The notes: generated by a model from the sequence alone, not told the origin. A stretch of 64,000 nt of DNA from Pseudanabaena sp. FACHB-1998 (GCF_014696355.1 NZ_JACJQA010000033.1:124001-188000); one strand, 5' to 3'; shown: positions 1 through 8,276, numbered from the stretch's first letter. Translations and numbers: made by a program.

Positions 1-1
1 T

Positions 2-517
2 TTTTCTAGAATATCCAAATCAATGACTCCTGAGCGTTTAGTGGCGGAGCTAGATTATTGCTTTTCGTACTTCGATCGCATTATCGAACGCTATGGCTTA
101 GAGAAGCTCAAAACGATTGGAGATAGCTATATGTGCTGTGGTGGCATTCCTAAGCCTAATCTTACCCATCCTCTAGATGTAGTTCTGGCGGCGTTGCAAA
201 TTCAAAAGTTTATGGAATTACGCAAACAAAAAAAACTCCAGCAAAATCTTCCCTATTGGGATACTCGGATTGGTATTCATTCTGGGGAGTTGCTAAGTGG
301 AGTGATTGGCAAAAAAAAGTTTGTCTATGATGTGTGGGGAGATACAGTTAATCTCGCCTCAAGAATCGAATCGTCGGGGGTGGCTGGTCGGATTAATATT
401 TCCCAAGCCACCTATGAGTTAATTCGAGATTCCTTTGATGTGGAACATCGAGGCAAGATTTTAGTGAAAAATATGGGATCAGTCGATATGTATTTAATTA
501 AAGGGATAAAGGAATAA
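2..517 (+). CDS. Class III adenylate cyclase, C-terminal part (cut by left edge)
   Basis: The reading frame is open to the window edge, so this is the 3' part of a longer gene. The ATG at 23 is internal, because the residues before it (FSRISKS) continue the cyclase fold. Visible class III motifs are KTIGDSYM, which carries an adenine-selecting Lys and a metal-binding Asp; RIGIHSGELLSGVIG; and VYDVWGDTVNLASRIESSG, with an adenine-contacting Asp and the catalytic Asn and Arg. This residue set predicts ATP rather than GTP as substrate, giving cAMP. The domain ends near the C-terminus with no further module. What precedes the catalytic domain (often CHASE, GAF or PAS in cyanobacteria) lies outside the window. 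Family assignment is firm; the input signal is unknown. Confidence 0.88.
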   Translation, partial: FSRISKSMTPERLVAELDYCFSYFDRIIERYGLEKLKTIGDSYMCCGGIPKPNLTHPLDVVLAALQIQKFMELRKQKKLQQNLPYWDTRIGIHSGELLSGVIGKKKFVYDVWGDTVNLASRIESSGVAGRINISQATYELIRDSFDVEHRGKILVKNMGSVDMYLIKGIKE

Positions 518-571
518 AATAGGCAAGCGTTCATTGCACAAACGCTGGCTTCTAGCTTTGGAAATAGAAAT

Positions 572-973
572 ATGCGTACTCTCCGAAAATTACCGATATT
601 GTCACTAGCTCTAGTATTAATTGGATTCATTGCCTATGGATGGCTATTGTCTATCCATAAAGCTGATTGGCGCATCTGGATTCCTGCGGGCGCGATCGCC
701 TTTGGGATAGATTGGATTTTTTCGTTGGGATGGGTAGTTGCGGCTATAGCCTTTGTGTTCTTTTCTAAGGAACAGTTTGTCTTGTCGTTGGGAATTAGCG
801 TGATTTGGGCGATGCTTATGTATGTTGCCAGAAATGAGCTTCGTGCTTTTATGAACAACAAGGGTTGGAATTTTTTTGTACTCGCTTTAATTGCAGGAAC
901 AGGCTTAGGTTTAGGCTGGTTTACAGATACATTGCCTGCTATTCGTAGTTTTGGAGCATCTTTAATTAAATAA
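572..973 (+). CDS. Small multi-pass membrane protein, unknown function
   Basis: This is a 133-residue protein that I do not recognise. It has about four hydrophobic segments (around residues 7-27, 38-66, 70-86 and 99-117) separated by short polar turns, with a basic start (MRTLRKL), so it is probably an inner-membrane or thylakoid-membrane protein. It lies 54 bases after the cyclase gene on the same strand and is followed at once by a strong hairpin, so it may be the last gene of the cyclase transcript. No catalytic motif is visible. An antisense frame at 634-990 is a shadow. Confidence 0.6.
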   Translation: MRTLRKLPILSLALVLIGFIAYGWLLSIHKADWRIWIPAGAIAFGIDWIFSLGWVVAAIAFVFFSKEQFVLSLGISVIWAMLMYVARNELRAFMNNKGWNFFVLALIAGTGLGLGWFTDTLPAIRSFGASLIK

Positions 974-1010
974 AAGAAAAGGGATTGCAATGCAATCCCT
1001 TTTCTTTTAT
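972..1010. terminator. Perfect hairpin after the 572-973 gene
   Basis: Arms AAAAGAAAAGGGATTGC and GCAATCCCTTTTCTTTT form a nearly loopless perfect inverted repeat that starts at the stop codon. The descending arm is T-rich, so it would work as an intrinsic terminator for the upstream plus-strand gene. Confidence 0.7.
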
Positions 1011-1019
1011 GGCTTTAGT

Positions 1020-1069
1020 CCAGATAAATACCTAAAAAATCTTAGCGATTTTTTAGGTATTTATCTGGG
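1020..1069. terminator. Hairpin between convergent genes
   Basis: This is a 20-base perfect inverted repeat (CCAGATAAATACC... / ...GGTATTTATCTGG) just beyond the stop of the minus-strand gene ending at 1081. Its A/T tracts on both arms suit termination on either strand. Confidence 0.6.
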
Positions 1070-1080
1070 TTGAAGAAAGC

Positions 1081-2604
1081 TTAGCTAGCACAGTCAAATA
1101 ACTTGCTTAACTGCGCTTTTTCGCTAGGGTTCTCAATTCCTGCGGCTATTTCCTTAGCGGTGTCAGGCTGACCGATCGCCCAATAGGTGCTGCTAATATC
1201 CGAAAAAGCTCTTGAGCGAATATTTACATCGGTAAGATTTTTGGCTAGCGCCAGACTATCGGTCAAAATGGCAGTAACTTTGTCCGTAAAGCCAAACTCG
1301 CCATAGACACTTGCCATATTATTTAAAGCAAACAAGCGATCGATAGGTTGAGGTAAATTTTGAGCCAGAGTCAAAGCCTGATCCCACACCTTACTAGCCT
1401 GTTCCGAAGCTTTGATGTTTTGGTATTGACGACCAATTTCGAGCAATAAGGTAAACACATCAATTGAAGGCGGCACATTGGTTAAACCCGCTAAGCTTTG
1501 GTCAAATAATTTAAGAGCTTCATCAGCTTTTTTAGCCTTAGCATAGGCAATGCCTACATTAGCAGTACCCACACTCTTCTCCACTGAGTCATCCTTCAAG
1601 TTGCCAATCACTTCGATCGCTTTGTCATATTGCTTAGACACAATATATTGATTGGCTACGAGAAAGAGCGATCGCGTTTTCAGGGATTCCCCATTCACAT
1701 TTGCGGCTTGCTCGACTAACTTGGGATCTGGTGCAGATTTTTTCGCTTTTTCATCTTTAGGTTCAATTGCTTTACCTACTTTAGCCTTCGCGACTTTAGG
1801 ATCTTTTTTAGCTGCTTCCTTTGCGCTGGCGATCGCATTATCGCGAATTGCATCAAATTCTTGGAAAACTGCGGCGAGAGAGGCAACGGATTTGGAATGA
1901 TTTCCCGCTTGGGCATAGCTACCCGCAATCTCCACTCTAGCCCGAGCCTTGGTATTAGGATCTTCAATCATGGGTAGTAATTCCGAAGCAGCCGAAATGG
2001 AAGCTTCCGAGTTAAAGTCATCGCCAATTTCCGTGTAAACATTGGCGATCGCCGAAAAAGCGCGGGATCTCACATAGGGATCAAACACTTCAGGGGTAGA
2101 TTTGGTAGCAGTTTGGAGGAGGTTGGTTGCCTTGTCTTTTTTACCTGCTTCTCCATAAGCTTGAGCGAGTTTGATATCCGCAAATACTTTATCTAAGGGA
2201 TCAGTCAACAATTGACTACTGACAACAGCTTGATCGAGGGTTTCCACCGCTAATTTTGATTGCTCAGCTTTGGTCAAGCGCTGAGCCGTATCTAAAAGAG
2301 CAAAGGTTTTGAGGGGAGGAGCCGCGATCGCGTTAGCTGCCGTAATACTTTTTTCTAAGACCTTTTTGGCTTGCTCGAAGCTCTGCGATTCTACATATTT
2401 GCTAGCAATTTCGCTAAAGGCGGCAACTTTAGCTTCTGGCGAGTTTCCTTCATCCGCGAGTGACACATAGCACTGAAGTGGGATTCCCTGAAATTTTGCA
2501 TCTTTGGCATTTTTAGGGCTAGCTGCCCATACTGCACTGGTTGTTGTCAGGTTGACCAGCACAGCCAAACAACCAGCCAGTAATCTCAGCCATATTTTTC
2601 GCAT
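1081..2604 (-). CDS. Exported helical (TPR-like) repeat protein
   Basis: The frame is open from 2661, but the start at 2604 is preferred. It gives an N-terminal signal peptide (basic MRKIWLR, hydrophobic core, then SAVWA before ASP) and has AAGGACAG about ten bases upstream. The mature part of roughly 480 residues is built from alpha-helical repeats of about 36 residues with TPR-like positions, for example AFSEIASKYVESQSFEQAKK, AQAYGEAGKKDKA, ANVYTEIGDDF, GIAYAKAKKADEALKLF and ASVYGEFGFTDKV. A Lys/Asp/Pro-rich low-complexity insert sits near the middle. The location should be periplasmic or thylakoid-lumenal, probably as a protein-interaction scaffold. The partner is not deducible from the neighbourhood. 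Confidence 0.7.
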   Translation of the reverse strand: MRKIWLRLLAGCLAVLVNLTTTSAVWAASPKNAKDAKFQGIPLQCYVSLADEGNSPEAKVAAFSEIASKYVESQSFEQAKKVLEKSITAANAIAAPPLKTFALLDTAQRLTKAEQSKLAVETLDQAVVSSQLLTDPLDKVFADIKLAQAYGEAGKKDKATNLLQTATKSTPEVFDPYVRSRAFSAIANVYTEIGDDFNSEASISAASELLPMIEDPNTKARARVEIAGSYAQAGNHSKSVASLAAVFQEFDAIRDNAIASAKEAAKKDPKVAKAKVGKAIEPKDEKAKKSAPDPKLVEQAANVNGESLKTRSLFLVANQYIVSKQYDKAIEVIGNLKDDSVEKSVGTANVGIAYAKAKKADEALKLFDQSLAGLTNVPPSIDVFTLLLEIGRQYQNIKASEQASKVWDQALTLAQNLPQPIDRLFALNNMASVYGEFGFTDKVTAILTDSLALAKNLTDVNIRSRAFSDISSTYWAIGQPDTAKEIAAGIENPSEKAQLSKLFDCAS

Positions 2605-2708
2605 AATTAATTCTGTCCTTGCGCGGATTTTTGCGTGAAATGTCCTTTGGATTCTACCCAATTCCTAGCCGAACAAATCCCAAATTTTTTAGTATTTATT
2701 CAAAATCC

Positions 2709-2747
2709 AAACAAGAGTGTCGGGGCAAAGCCCCGACACTCTTGTTT
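2709..2747. repeat. Intergenic perfect hairpin
   Basis: Arms AAACAAGAGTGTCGGGGC and GCCCCGACACTCTTGTTT surround the loop AAA. It lies in the 350-base gap upstream of the TPR-like gene and of hli, where neither gene needs a terminator, so it is more likely a mobile or structural repeat. Nothing else was recognised in this gap. Confidence 0.6.
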
Positions 2748-2954
2748 GAACTTTAAAGCCACCCCTAATTTTGAATTGTGACGCATAACCCCAGAGAATA
2801 AGGCACAGGCTGAGGTTTTTCCTCATTCTTCAGGGTTGCCCAATCGCGATAATCAGTATGTCAAAAGGCAGAAAATATAAAGAAAGATTGCGAAAGCGCT
2901 TAAAATTTGTTACATTTCTCAATGTAAGCTAACTAATCTACAGGTAACTCGATT

Positions 2955-3107
2955 ATGTCTGACGAAAACCGTAATGTATGGAACTGGGGTTTTACTTCTG
3001 GTGCAGAAAACTGGAATGGTCGTTTAGCAATGATTGGCTTTGTATCTGCGATCGCGATCGAATTGATTAGCGGACAAGGCGTACTGCACTTCTGGGGCAT
3101 TATTTAA
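2955..3107 (+). CDS. hli: High-light-inducible protein (HLIP/Scp, single-helix CAB-like)
   Basis: This 50-residue gene starts [13 protein letters not shown] and ends HFWGII. It has the chlorophyll-binding signature [15 protein letters not shown], in which the Glu-Asn-x-x-Gly-Arg set and the AM.GF helix are the conserved ligands of the LHC/HLIP helix 1. One transmembrane helix follows (about residues 24-40). Known HLIPs dimerise in the thylakoid membrane, bind chlorophyll and carotenoid and dissipate energy around photosystem II assembly. Upstream is AT-rich with no strong ribosome site; the gene is followed by a very strong hairpin. Family assignment is confident; which HLIP subgroup it belongs to is not settled. 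Confidence 0.9.
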   Translation: MSDENRNVWNWGFTSGAENWNGRLAMIGFVSAIAIELISGQGVLHFWGII

Positions 3108-3171
3108 TATTTCCTAATAAAAAAGGGAGGTATCGAAAATCGATACCTCCCTTTTTTATTAGGAAATATAG
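3107..3171. terminator. Strong terminator of hli
   Basis: A 31-base perfect inverted repeat starts at the last base of the hli stop codon. It has GGGAGGTATCGA in the stem, a three-base loop and a T-run (CCCTTTTTTATT) on the descending arm. Confidence 0.8.
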
Positions 3172-3264
3172 CCCTAGTCATTTGTATTAGGACAAATTAA
3201 AACCCAAATATTGAGAGGCGGCGCTTCGCGCCGCCTCTCAATATTTGGGTTTTATAGCTGGCTA
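3165..3264. repeat. Dispersed hairpin element, copy A
   Basis: The hairpin at 3198-3254 has 27-base perfect arms around loop TTC, centred on GGCGGCGCTTCGCGCCGCC. The outer parts match other copies: CTAGTCATTTGTATTAGGAC on the left, TAGCTGGCTA on the right. The arm word is TATTGAGA. Confidence 0.75.
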
Positions 3265-3266
3265 CA

Positions 3267-3306
3267 GAAATAAATAAGCATTGCTCAGCAATGCTTATTT
3301 ATTTCT
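3267..3306. terminator. Terminator of rpsF
   Basis: Arms AGAAATAAATAAGCATTGCT and AGCAATGCTTATTTATTTCT are perfect and continue into the rpsF stop codon. Read on the minus strand the stem ends in an AU-rich run. Confidence 0.65.
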
Positions 3307-3670
3307 ACTCCGCAGCTACCGCTACAGGAGCTTCAGCATCAGGAATTTCTTCAATGCTGGCTTCTTCAACAGCTTCTGGCTCAAGCTTGACCGTCAAATA
3401 ACGAATTACGTCATCACCAAGACGCATTGTTTTTTCTAAGCTTTCAATGGTCTTAGGAGTTGCGGTGTAATTAACTTGAATGTAGATACCTTCGCGATGA
3501 CCCTTGATGTCATAGGCTAATCTACGTCTACCACGGTGTTGAATCGTGATATCTTCAGCTTCTTGTTGAGCTAAGAAGTCTTGATATTTAGCGATCGCTG
3601 CATCAGCGTCCTGATCAGGAAGGTCAGGACGCAGAATATACATGGTTTCGTACAAACGCTTAACAGTCAT
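3305..3670 (-). CDS. rpsF: 30S ribosomal protein S6
   Basis: This 121-residue protein has the S6 hallmarks: an N-terminal strand [11 protein letters not shown], the central [23 protein letters not shown] and the closing strand [16 protein letters not shown]6 binds 16S rRNA with S18 in the platform of the small subunit. The usual partners (ssb, rpsR, rplI) are not adjacent here, which is normal in cyanobacteria. The C-terminal 20 residues are an acidic tail ([17 protein letters not shown]), a little longer than in the shortest S6 proteins. The start at 3670 fits the conserved [13 protein letters not shown] beginning. Confidence 0.95.
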   Translation of the reverse strand: MTVKRLYETMYILRPDLPDQDADAAIAKYQDFLAQQEAEDITIQHRGRRRLAYDIKGHREGIYIQVNYTATPKTIESLEKTMRLGDDVIRYLTVKLEPEAVEEASIEEIPDAEAPVAVAAE

Positions 3671-3841
3671 TAAATTCTTTCCTTACGGGCTACAAATGGC
3701 TTCTGTAAAATTTAATTTAGAAGCAAGGATTTACTATTGTACTGTGTAAAGGTAACTAAGAAATTATAAAAAATGCTGAATTTCTCATATCACAGCAAAA
3801 ACATTGCATGATGAGAGTAATTGGCTTCTGATGACCTAGTT

Positions 3842-3945
3842 ATGGCTATAGTCACTTGCTTGAAACCCAAGAAACTAGTGGCGGCGCTTCGCGCCGCCAC
3901 TAGTTTCTTGGGTTTTGTGTCCTAACAAGACTGGCTATAGCTATA
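3842..3945. repeat. Dispersed hairpin element, copy B (near full length)
   Basis: It is bounded by TATGGCTATAGTCACTTGC on the left and CAAGACTGGCTATAGCTATA on the right. The inner hairpin at 3863-3916 has arms AAACCCAAGAAACTAGTGGC and complement around GCGCTTCGCGC. It occupies the middle of the 424-base gap between rpsF and the kinase gene; no other feature was recognised there. Confidence 0.8.
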
Positions 3946-4094
3946 ATTCAGGATCAAGGAAATAAATATCGTAAAAGTTAAGATAATATCTTCACTACTC
4001 CTAAAAATCCTTTATAATTACAACTAAATCAGAAATCTAACTTACTATTTGTCGCCATTTCTGAATTTTCAGTAAAAAAGCAAAAAACAAACCC

Positions 4095-5213
4095 ATGGCT
4101 GTAACAACTAAAATATTAGCCAATATCTTAATTGTAGAAGATGAGCTTGTTACAGCTAACGCGCTTTCAGACGTTTTAACAGATTTGGGTTACCAAGTTC
4201 TCGAAATAGTTGATAGCAGCAACGACGCGATCGCAGCTATCCATCGCCAAATCCCTGACCTCATTTTGATGGATATTAAACTGAGGGGTCTAGATAATGG
4301 CATCACCGCAGTTCACGAAATTCATAAAATATCTCCCATTCCCGTTATCTATTTAACTGCTTTTAGCGATCCTGAGACTTTAGAAAAAGTAACTGCAACT
4401 TCACCCTATGGATATCTGACCAAGCCACTCAGATATGCTGAAGTAGATATGGCAATTATGCTTTCTCTTCAGAAGCATCAAACAGAGAAAATCCTCCAAG
4501 AAGCATTAGAGAAAGAAAAAGAATTACATTTACTAAAATCTCGCCTTCTGGCGATGGCTTCCCATGAGTTCTCTACACCCATGTCTGTAATCAGATTATT
4601 GATATGGAAACTCCAAAACTTTGAAGAGCAGCTAACTAAAGAAACTCGTGCCAAAAATCTAGCTTCGATTCAATCAGCTATTAAAGATATCAACTGGTTG
4701 TTAGAAGAAATTAGGTTAATCTCCTGCTCTGAATCAGGCAAGTTCCCCTTTAATCCTGAACCCTTAGATGCGATCGCCTATTGTCATCAACTAATCGATA
4801 GTTTCCAGACTTCCGATTCTCCCCGTAAGTGTCGCATTCAGTTTAATAGTCATGGGAAATGCCAAAAGTTAAAAATTGACAAAAAATTACTATGGCATAT
4901 TGTGATGAATCTATTGTCAAATGCTATTAAATATTCCTATGAAGGTGGAACGGTAGATATTGACATTACCTGCAATAAAGAAGAACTGACTCTCCAAGTT
5001 TGCGATCACGGTATCGGAATTCCCAATGAATACTTAAATAATCTCTTTCTTCCATTCTTGCGTGCAGAGAACGTTGGTAATGCCAAGGGTTTAGGAATGG
5101 GTTTGTATATTGCGAAGCAAGCAATAGAAGCTCATAATGGCAAGATCGCTGTAGAAAGCGAAGTAAATATGGGTACTAAGTTTACGGTCATTTTACCCTC
5201 AGCTAATGAATAA
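4095..5213 (+). CDS. Receiver-histidine kinase (REC-HisKA-HATPase)
   Basis: This 372-residue soluble kinase has an N-terminal receiver domain (about 8-125) with the acidic pair E15/D16, phospho-acceptor D60 in LILMDIKL, T88 in YLTAF and K110 in YLTKP. A coiled linker leads to a HisKA dimerisation helix with H157 in SHEFSTP, then an HATPase domain with N276 in MNLLSNAIKYS, DHGIGIP at 304-310 and GLGMGL at 332-337. All catalytic residues are present, so it should autophosphorylate. The N-terminal receiver suggests that it is itself controlled by another kinase. It has no membrane segment and no cognate regulator beside it. Confidence 0.9.
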   Translation: MAVTTKILANILIVEDELVTANALSDVLTDLGYQVLEIVDSSNDAIAAIHRQIPDLILMDIKLRGLDNGITAVHEIHKISPIPVIYLTAFSDPETLEKVTATSPYGYLTKPLRYAEVDMAIMLSLQKHQTEKILQEALEKEKELHLLKSRLLAMASHEFSTPMSVIRLLIWKLQNFEEQLTKETRAKNLASIQSAIKDINWLLEEIRLISCSESGKFPFNPEPLDAIAYCHQLIDSFQTSDSPRKCRIQFNSHGKCQKLKIDKKLLWHIVMNLLSNAIKYSYEGGTVDIDITCNKEELTLQVCDHGIGIPNEYLNNLFLPFLRAENVGNAKGLGMGLYIAKQAIEAHNGKIAVESEVNMGTKFTVILPSANE

Positions 5214-5238
5214 TTAGGTGCGCCGATCTACTTATCCC

Positions 5239-5271
5239 AAAGCCCAAAAGTGTGACACACTTTTGGGCTTT
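5239..5271 (+). terminator. Terminator of the receiver-kinase gene
   Basis: Arms AAAGCCCAAAAGTGTG and CACACTTTTGGGCTTT surround a one-base loop 25 bases after the stop codon. Confidence 0.7.
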
Positions 5272-5302
5272 AAAAAGCAAACCTAGTAAGGTTTTTTAAA
5301 TG

Positions 5303-5327
5303 AAGAAATGGCTACGCCATTCCTTCT
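5303..5327 (-). terminator. Probable terminator of desC
   Basis: An imperfect hairpin AAGAAATGGC/TAC/GCCATTCCTTCTT touches the desC stop codon. The ATGGC-TAC-GCCAT core recurs at 26532 and, slightly altered, at 47846. Confidence 0.45.
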
Positions 5328-6187
5328 TATTTAGCGATCGCTGGCGGCATAATTACTTTCGTCGCTAAACCTAAAGCCCTAAGTACTTGAATCGCCCACC
5401 AAGTAACATCAATTTCCCACCAACGCCACCCCGCCTTTGCCACATGGGGATAGGCGTGGTGATTATTATGCCAACCCTCGCCATAGGTAACGATCGCTGC
5501 CCACCAGAGATTACGCGAATTATCATTTGTCTCGAAAGTACGATAGCCCCACATATGCGTGACCGAATTGATAAACCAAGTGCTATGCCATAACAGAACC
5601 GATCTTAAGCACATTCCCCAAATGATATAAGTCCAGCCGCCTAGCAAGTACAAACCAATTCCTAGAGGAATTTGTAAAAGTAGATAATACTTATCTAGCA
5701 ATAGATAGAAGCGATCGCGAGACATCTCAGGCGCATATTTACGATACTTCTCTGGCACAAAAAAGTCATCACTAGGATAAATCATCCATAACAAATGACT
5801 CCACCAAAAGCCTCTCCGTGCCGAATAGGGATCTTTTTCCACATCCTCAGTATGGGCATGATGTAAGCGATGTCCCGCCACCCAAAAGATTGGTCCCCCC
5901 TGCAAGGCGGTCGCACCAATTAAGGCGATCGCATATTCTAGCCATTTAGGAACTTGAAAACTGCGATGGCTCAGCAATCGGTGATAGCCCAAGCAAATCC
6001 CAATACTTCCTAAAAACCAATGCAATAAAATCATCACTCCTAATGCTGACCATGTGAAGAACCACGGAGCTAATAAAGCTAAACCATGCACAATTGTGAA
6101 GAAAATCACCGAAGCCCAGCTTAATTTCATGGGTTGAGGCTGGCGATCGGGATAGAGAGGATCTATGTCTGAAAATAATCTTGTCAT
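5327..6187 (-). CDS. desC: Acyl-lipid Delta9 fatty acid desaturase
   Basis: This 286-residue membrane desaturase carries the three histidine boxes of the acyl-CoA/acyl-lipid Delta9 family: HRLLSH (69-74), HRLHH (106-110) and HNNHH (240-244). Together these hold a di-iron centre. Hydrophobic stretches at about 24-66 and 166-205 form the membrane helices. In cyanobacteria DesC puts the first double bond into membrane-lipid acyl chains, using ferredoxin. Length and box spacing are typical and no residue is missing. The next gene upstream on the same strand is a MerR-type regulator 190 bases away, but nothing in the sequence shows that it controls desC. Confidence 0.92.
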   Translation of the reverse strand: MTRLFSDIDPLYPDRQPQPMKLSWASVIFFTIVHGLALLAPWFFTWSALGVMILLHWFLGSIGICLGYHRLLSHRSFQVPKWLEYAIALIGATALQGGPIFWVAGHRLHHAHTEDVEKDPYSARRGFWWSHLLWMIYPSDDFFVPEKYRKYAPEMSRDRFYLLLDKYYLLLQIPLGIGLYLLGGWTYIIWGMCLRSVLLWHSTWFINSVTHMWGYRTFETNDNSRNLWWAAIVTYGEGWHNNHHAYPHVAKAGWRWWEIDVTWWAIQVLRALGLATKVIMPPAIAK

Positions 6188-6378
6188 GGTTTATGAATAT
6201 GGTACTGATGAATGGAATTTATAAAGACTGAAGCCTAAATTAGACATGGCAAATTAGTTGAAAGCTTCAATTGGCATAGCTTTCAAAAAATTATTGATTT
6301 TTATTTCAGGGCAAAATCACCTAAAGGATTTTATAAACCCGACGAAATATAATGATGCTTCCTCACTGGAGAGGAATT

Positions 6379-6861
6379 TTAGGTATTCTCTAAAATGGCT
6401 TTATCAAAGCCTTGCCAAGCACTACAAGCTTTCTTAAACTCATGGCTAGCATCATCAGTATTTACAGTGCAGGATTCACTAGGACTAGAGCATTCTTGAC
6501 ATTCAATATTTTGGTGACAATGATTAACTAAGGGAAGGAGTTCGTCACGTAATATTTGCAATTGTTGAATGGTTTCTTCAATCGATCTTGCTTTGCTCAG
6601 AAGGCAATCATGGACTGTTTTACAAGTTGGAGATTTCCCATCTTTAGCTGCCAAAATCTCTCTAATGTCGTCAAGACTCAGCCCCATCGCCTTTGTATGG
6701 GTAATAAAAGATAAGCGATCTATATCCTCTTGACTAAACAGACGATAGCCCGACTCAGTTCTATGAGGGGGCGGAATTAGTCCAATCCTTTCATAGAAAT
6801 AAAGTGTTTGAGGATTTAGCCCTAATTTACGCGAGACTTCACCAACTTGCAGCATTGCCAT
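6379..6861 (-). CDS. MerR-family metal-responsive regulator
   Basis: The N-terminal winged helix is classical: LQVGEVSRKLGLNPQTLYFY, then ERIGLIPPPHRTESGYRLF. A dimerisation coiled coil with a Cys at its start (TCKTVHDC) follows. The C-terminal loop CHQNIECQECSS plus a further Cys resembles the metal-binding pattern of ZntR/CadR/PbrR rather than the oxidant sensor SoxR. The frame opens with a TTG at 6879; ATGs at 6861 and 6855 are better starts because the conserved region begins right after them. A MerR-type operator sits just upstream, so autoregulation is likely. No metal transporter gene is nearby, so the regulon is unknown. Confidence 0.85.
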   Translation of the reverse strand: MAMLQVGEVSRKLGLNPQTLYFYERIGLIPPPHRTESGYRLFSQEDIDRLSFITHTKAMGLSLDDIREILAAKDGKSPTCKTVHDCLLSKARSIEETIQQLQILRDELLPLVNHCHQNIECQECSSPSESCTVNTDDASHEFKKACSAWQGFDKAILENT

Positions 6862-6886
6862 CTTTGTGTTTACATCCAACGCTTAC

Positions 6887-6944
6887 AAGCTTAAGCTTTA
6901 TACCCTAGTATAAGGTCAAGCCTCTGGGCAAAGCTTAAGCTTTA
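6887..6944 (-). promoter_or_regulatory. MerR-type operator flanked by two palindromes
   Basis: The centre at 6902-6916 (ACCCTAGTATAAGGT) is a near-perfect dyad of the MerR-family type. On the minus strand it lies directly behind a TTGACC -35 element (6914-6919), in the elongated-spacer arrangement these regulators use. On each side is an identical 14-base copy of AAGCTTAAGCTTTA (6887-6900 and 6931-6944), itself palindromic over 12 bases and repeated 44 bases apart. Confidence 0.55.
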
Positions 6945-7013
6945 AGATCAATATCTAAAATTAAAAAGAGTTAAGCTACATTGCAGCGTAACCTACTCTT
7001 TTACCGCCCAAGG

Positions 7014-7047
7014 ATTAGTGTGGCGGCGCGAAGTGCCTCAACACTAT
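7014..7047. repeat. Degenerate core of the hairpin element
   Basis: The imperfect dyad AGTGTGGCGGCGCGAAGTGCCTCAACACT keeps the GGCGGCGCGAAG core. It is one of the most decayed copies, between the MerR gene and leuB. Confidence 0.4.
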
Positions 7048-7152
7048 GCTTGTTTTAAGAACTAGAGGCTTGGCTACTTTCAGCGATCGAGAAACCGAAA
7101 GTGGTATTTTAAGAAATCTGTCTTGATACTTTGTTGTTGTTTTGTTGTTGTA

Positions 7153-8235
7153 ATGTCTAAAAATTATAAGATTACGCTCCTTCCGGGCGATGGCATTGGG
7201 CCAGAAATCATGAAAGTAGCCGTAGCAGTACTGCAAGCGATCGCCCCTAAATTTAATATTACCTTTGCCTTTGAAACCGCTTTAGTCGGTGGCGCAGCGA
7301 TCGATGCGACGGGGCATCCTTTGCCCGATGAAACTTTGCAATTATGTAAAAGTAGTGATGCCGTATTGCTAGCGGCGGTGGGCGGCGAAAAGTGGGACAC
7401 GATGCCATCTAATTTGCGTCCTGAACAAGCATTATTAGGCTTGCGTGGCGGCATGGAGCTATTTGCAAATCTGCGTCCTGCTCAGATTTTGCCACAATTA
7501 ATTGATGCTTCTACCTTAAAGAGGGAAGTTGTCGAAGGCGTAGATATTTTAGTGGTGCGCGAACTGACGGGCGGTATTTACTTTGGGAAGCCAAAGGGAA
7601 TTGTTACGGACGAAAATGGGGTGCGTCGTGGCTTCAATACGATGGTTTATACGGAGCCAGAAATCGATCGCATTGCCAGAGTTGGCTTTGAAGCCGCCCA
7701 AAAACGTCGTGGTTCCGTCTGCTCCGTGGATAAGTCTAATGTGTTGGAAGTTTCGCAACTATGGCGCGATCGCGTAACGAGTATTTCGAGCGAATATCCC
7801 GATGTGAAGCTATCGCATATGTATGTGGACAATGCGGCGATGCAGATTATTCGCAATCCCAAACAGTTTGATGTAATTCTGACGAGCAATCTCTTTGGCG
7901 ATATTCTCTCCGATGCGGCGGCGATGCTGACAGGTAGCATTGGCATGTTGCCCTCCGCGAGTCTGGGAGTTACAGGAACGCCGGGAGTATTTGAGCCTGT
8001 GCATGGTTCGGCTCCAGATATTGCTGGCAAAGACTTGGCGAATCCTTTGGCTCAAGTTCTCAGTGCAGCGATGATGTTGCGCTATGCCTTTAATGAACAA
8101 GAAGCTGCCACCGCGATCGAGGCGGCTGTAAATAAAGTTCTCGATTCTGGCAAACGTACTGGCGACATCATGGCGGATGGATGCGAAAGATTAGGATGTG
8201 TAGCAATGGGAGAAGCTTTGCTCGCCGCCATTTAA
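7153..8235 (+). CDS. leuB: 3-isopropylmalate dehydrogenase
   Basis: This enzyme oxidatively decarboxylates 3-isopropylmalate with NAD+ in leucine synthesis. An upstream in-frame ATG exists at 7123, but it encodes [10 protein letters not shown], unlike any LeuB start. The ATG at 7153 gives [20 protein letters not shown], the standard N-terminus, and 360 residues, the normal size. Other family marks are [24 protein letters not shown], the catalytic [12 protein letters not shown] and MYVDNAAMQ segments, the metal-binding [17 protein letters not shown], and [16 protein letters not shown], which reads the NAD adenosine. No leuA, leuC or leuD is adjacent, consistent with scattered leu genes in cyanobacteria. 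Confidence 0.95.
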   Translation: MSKNYKITLLPGDGIGPEIMKVAVAVLQAIAPKFNITFAFETALVGGAAIDATGHPLPDETLQLCKSSDAVLLAAVGGEKWDTMPSNLRPEQALLGLRGGMELFANLRPAQILPQLIDASTLKREVVEGVDILVVRELTGGIYFGKPKGIVTDENGVRRGFNTMVYTEPEIDRIARVGFEAAQKRRGSVCSVDKSNVLEVSQLWRDRVTSISSEYPDVKLSHMYVDNAAMQIIRNPKQFDVILTSNLFGDILSDAAAMLTGSIGMLPSASLGVTGTPGVFEPVHGSAPDIAGKDLANPLAQVLSAAMMLRYAFNEQEAATAIEAAVNKVLDSGKRTGDIMADGCERLGCVAMGEALLAAI

Positions 8236-8237
8236 TC

Positions 8238-8276
8238 TAAACAAAGTAGCGGCGCTTCGCGCCGCTACTTTGTTTA
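8238..8276. terminator. Shared hairpin between leuB and the NACHT gene
   Basis: Arms TAAACAAAGTAGCGGCGC and complement surround loop TTC. It starts three bases after the leuB stop, and its far end includes the stop codon of the convergent NACHT gene. It has the GCGGCGCTTCGCGCCGC core of the dispersed element but none of its outer sequence. Confidence 0.65.

Noticed and set aside
1652-1900. Plus-strand frame inside the TPR-like gene
   Set aside because: Antisense shadow of a gene with clear signal peptide and repeat structure.
3165-3945. Possible CRISPR array, because of repeated palindromes
   Set aside because: Copies are kilobases apart or irregularly spaced, the arms vary, and no cas gene is present.
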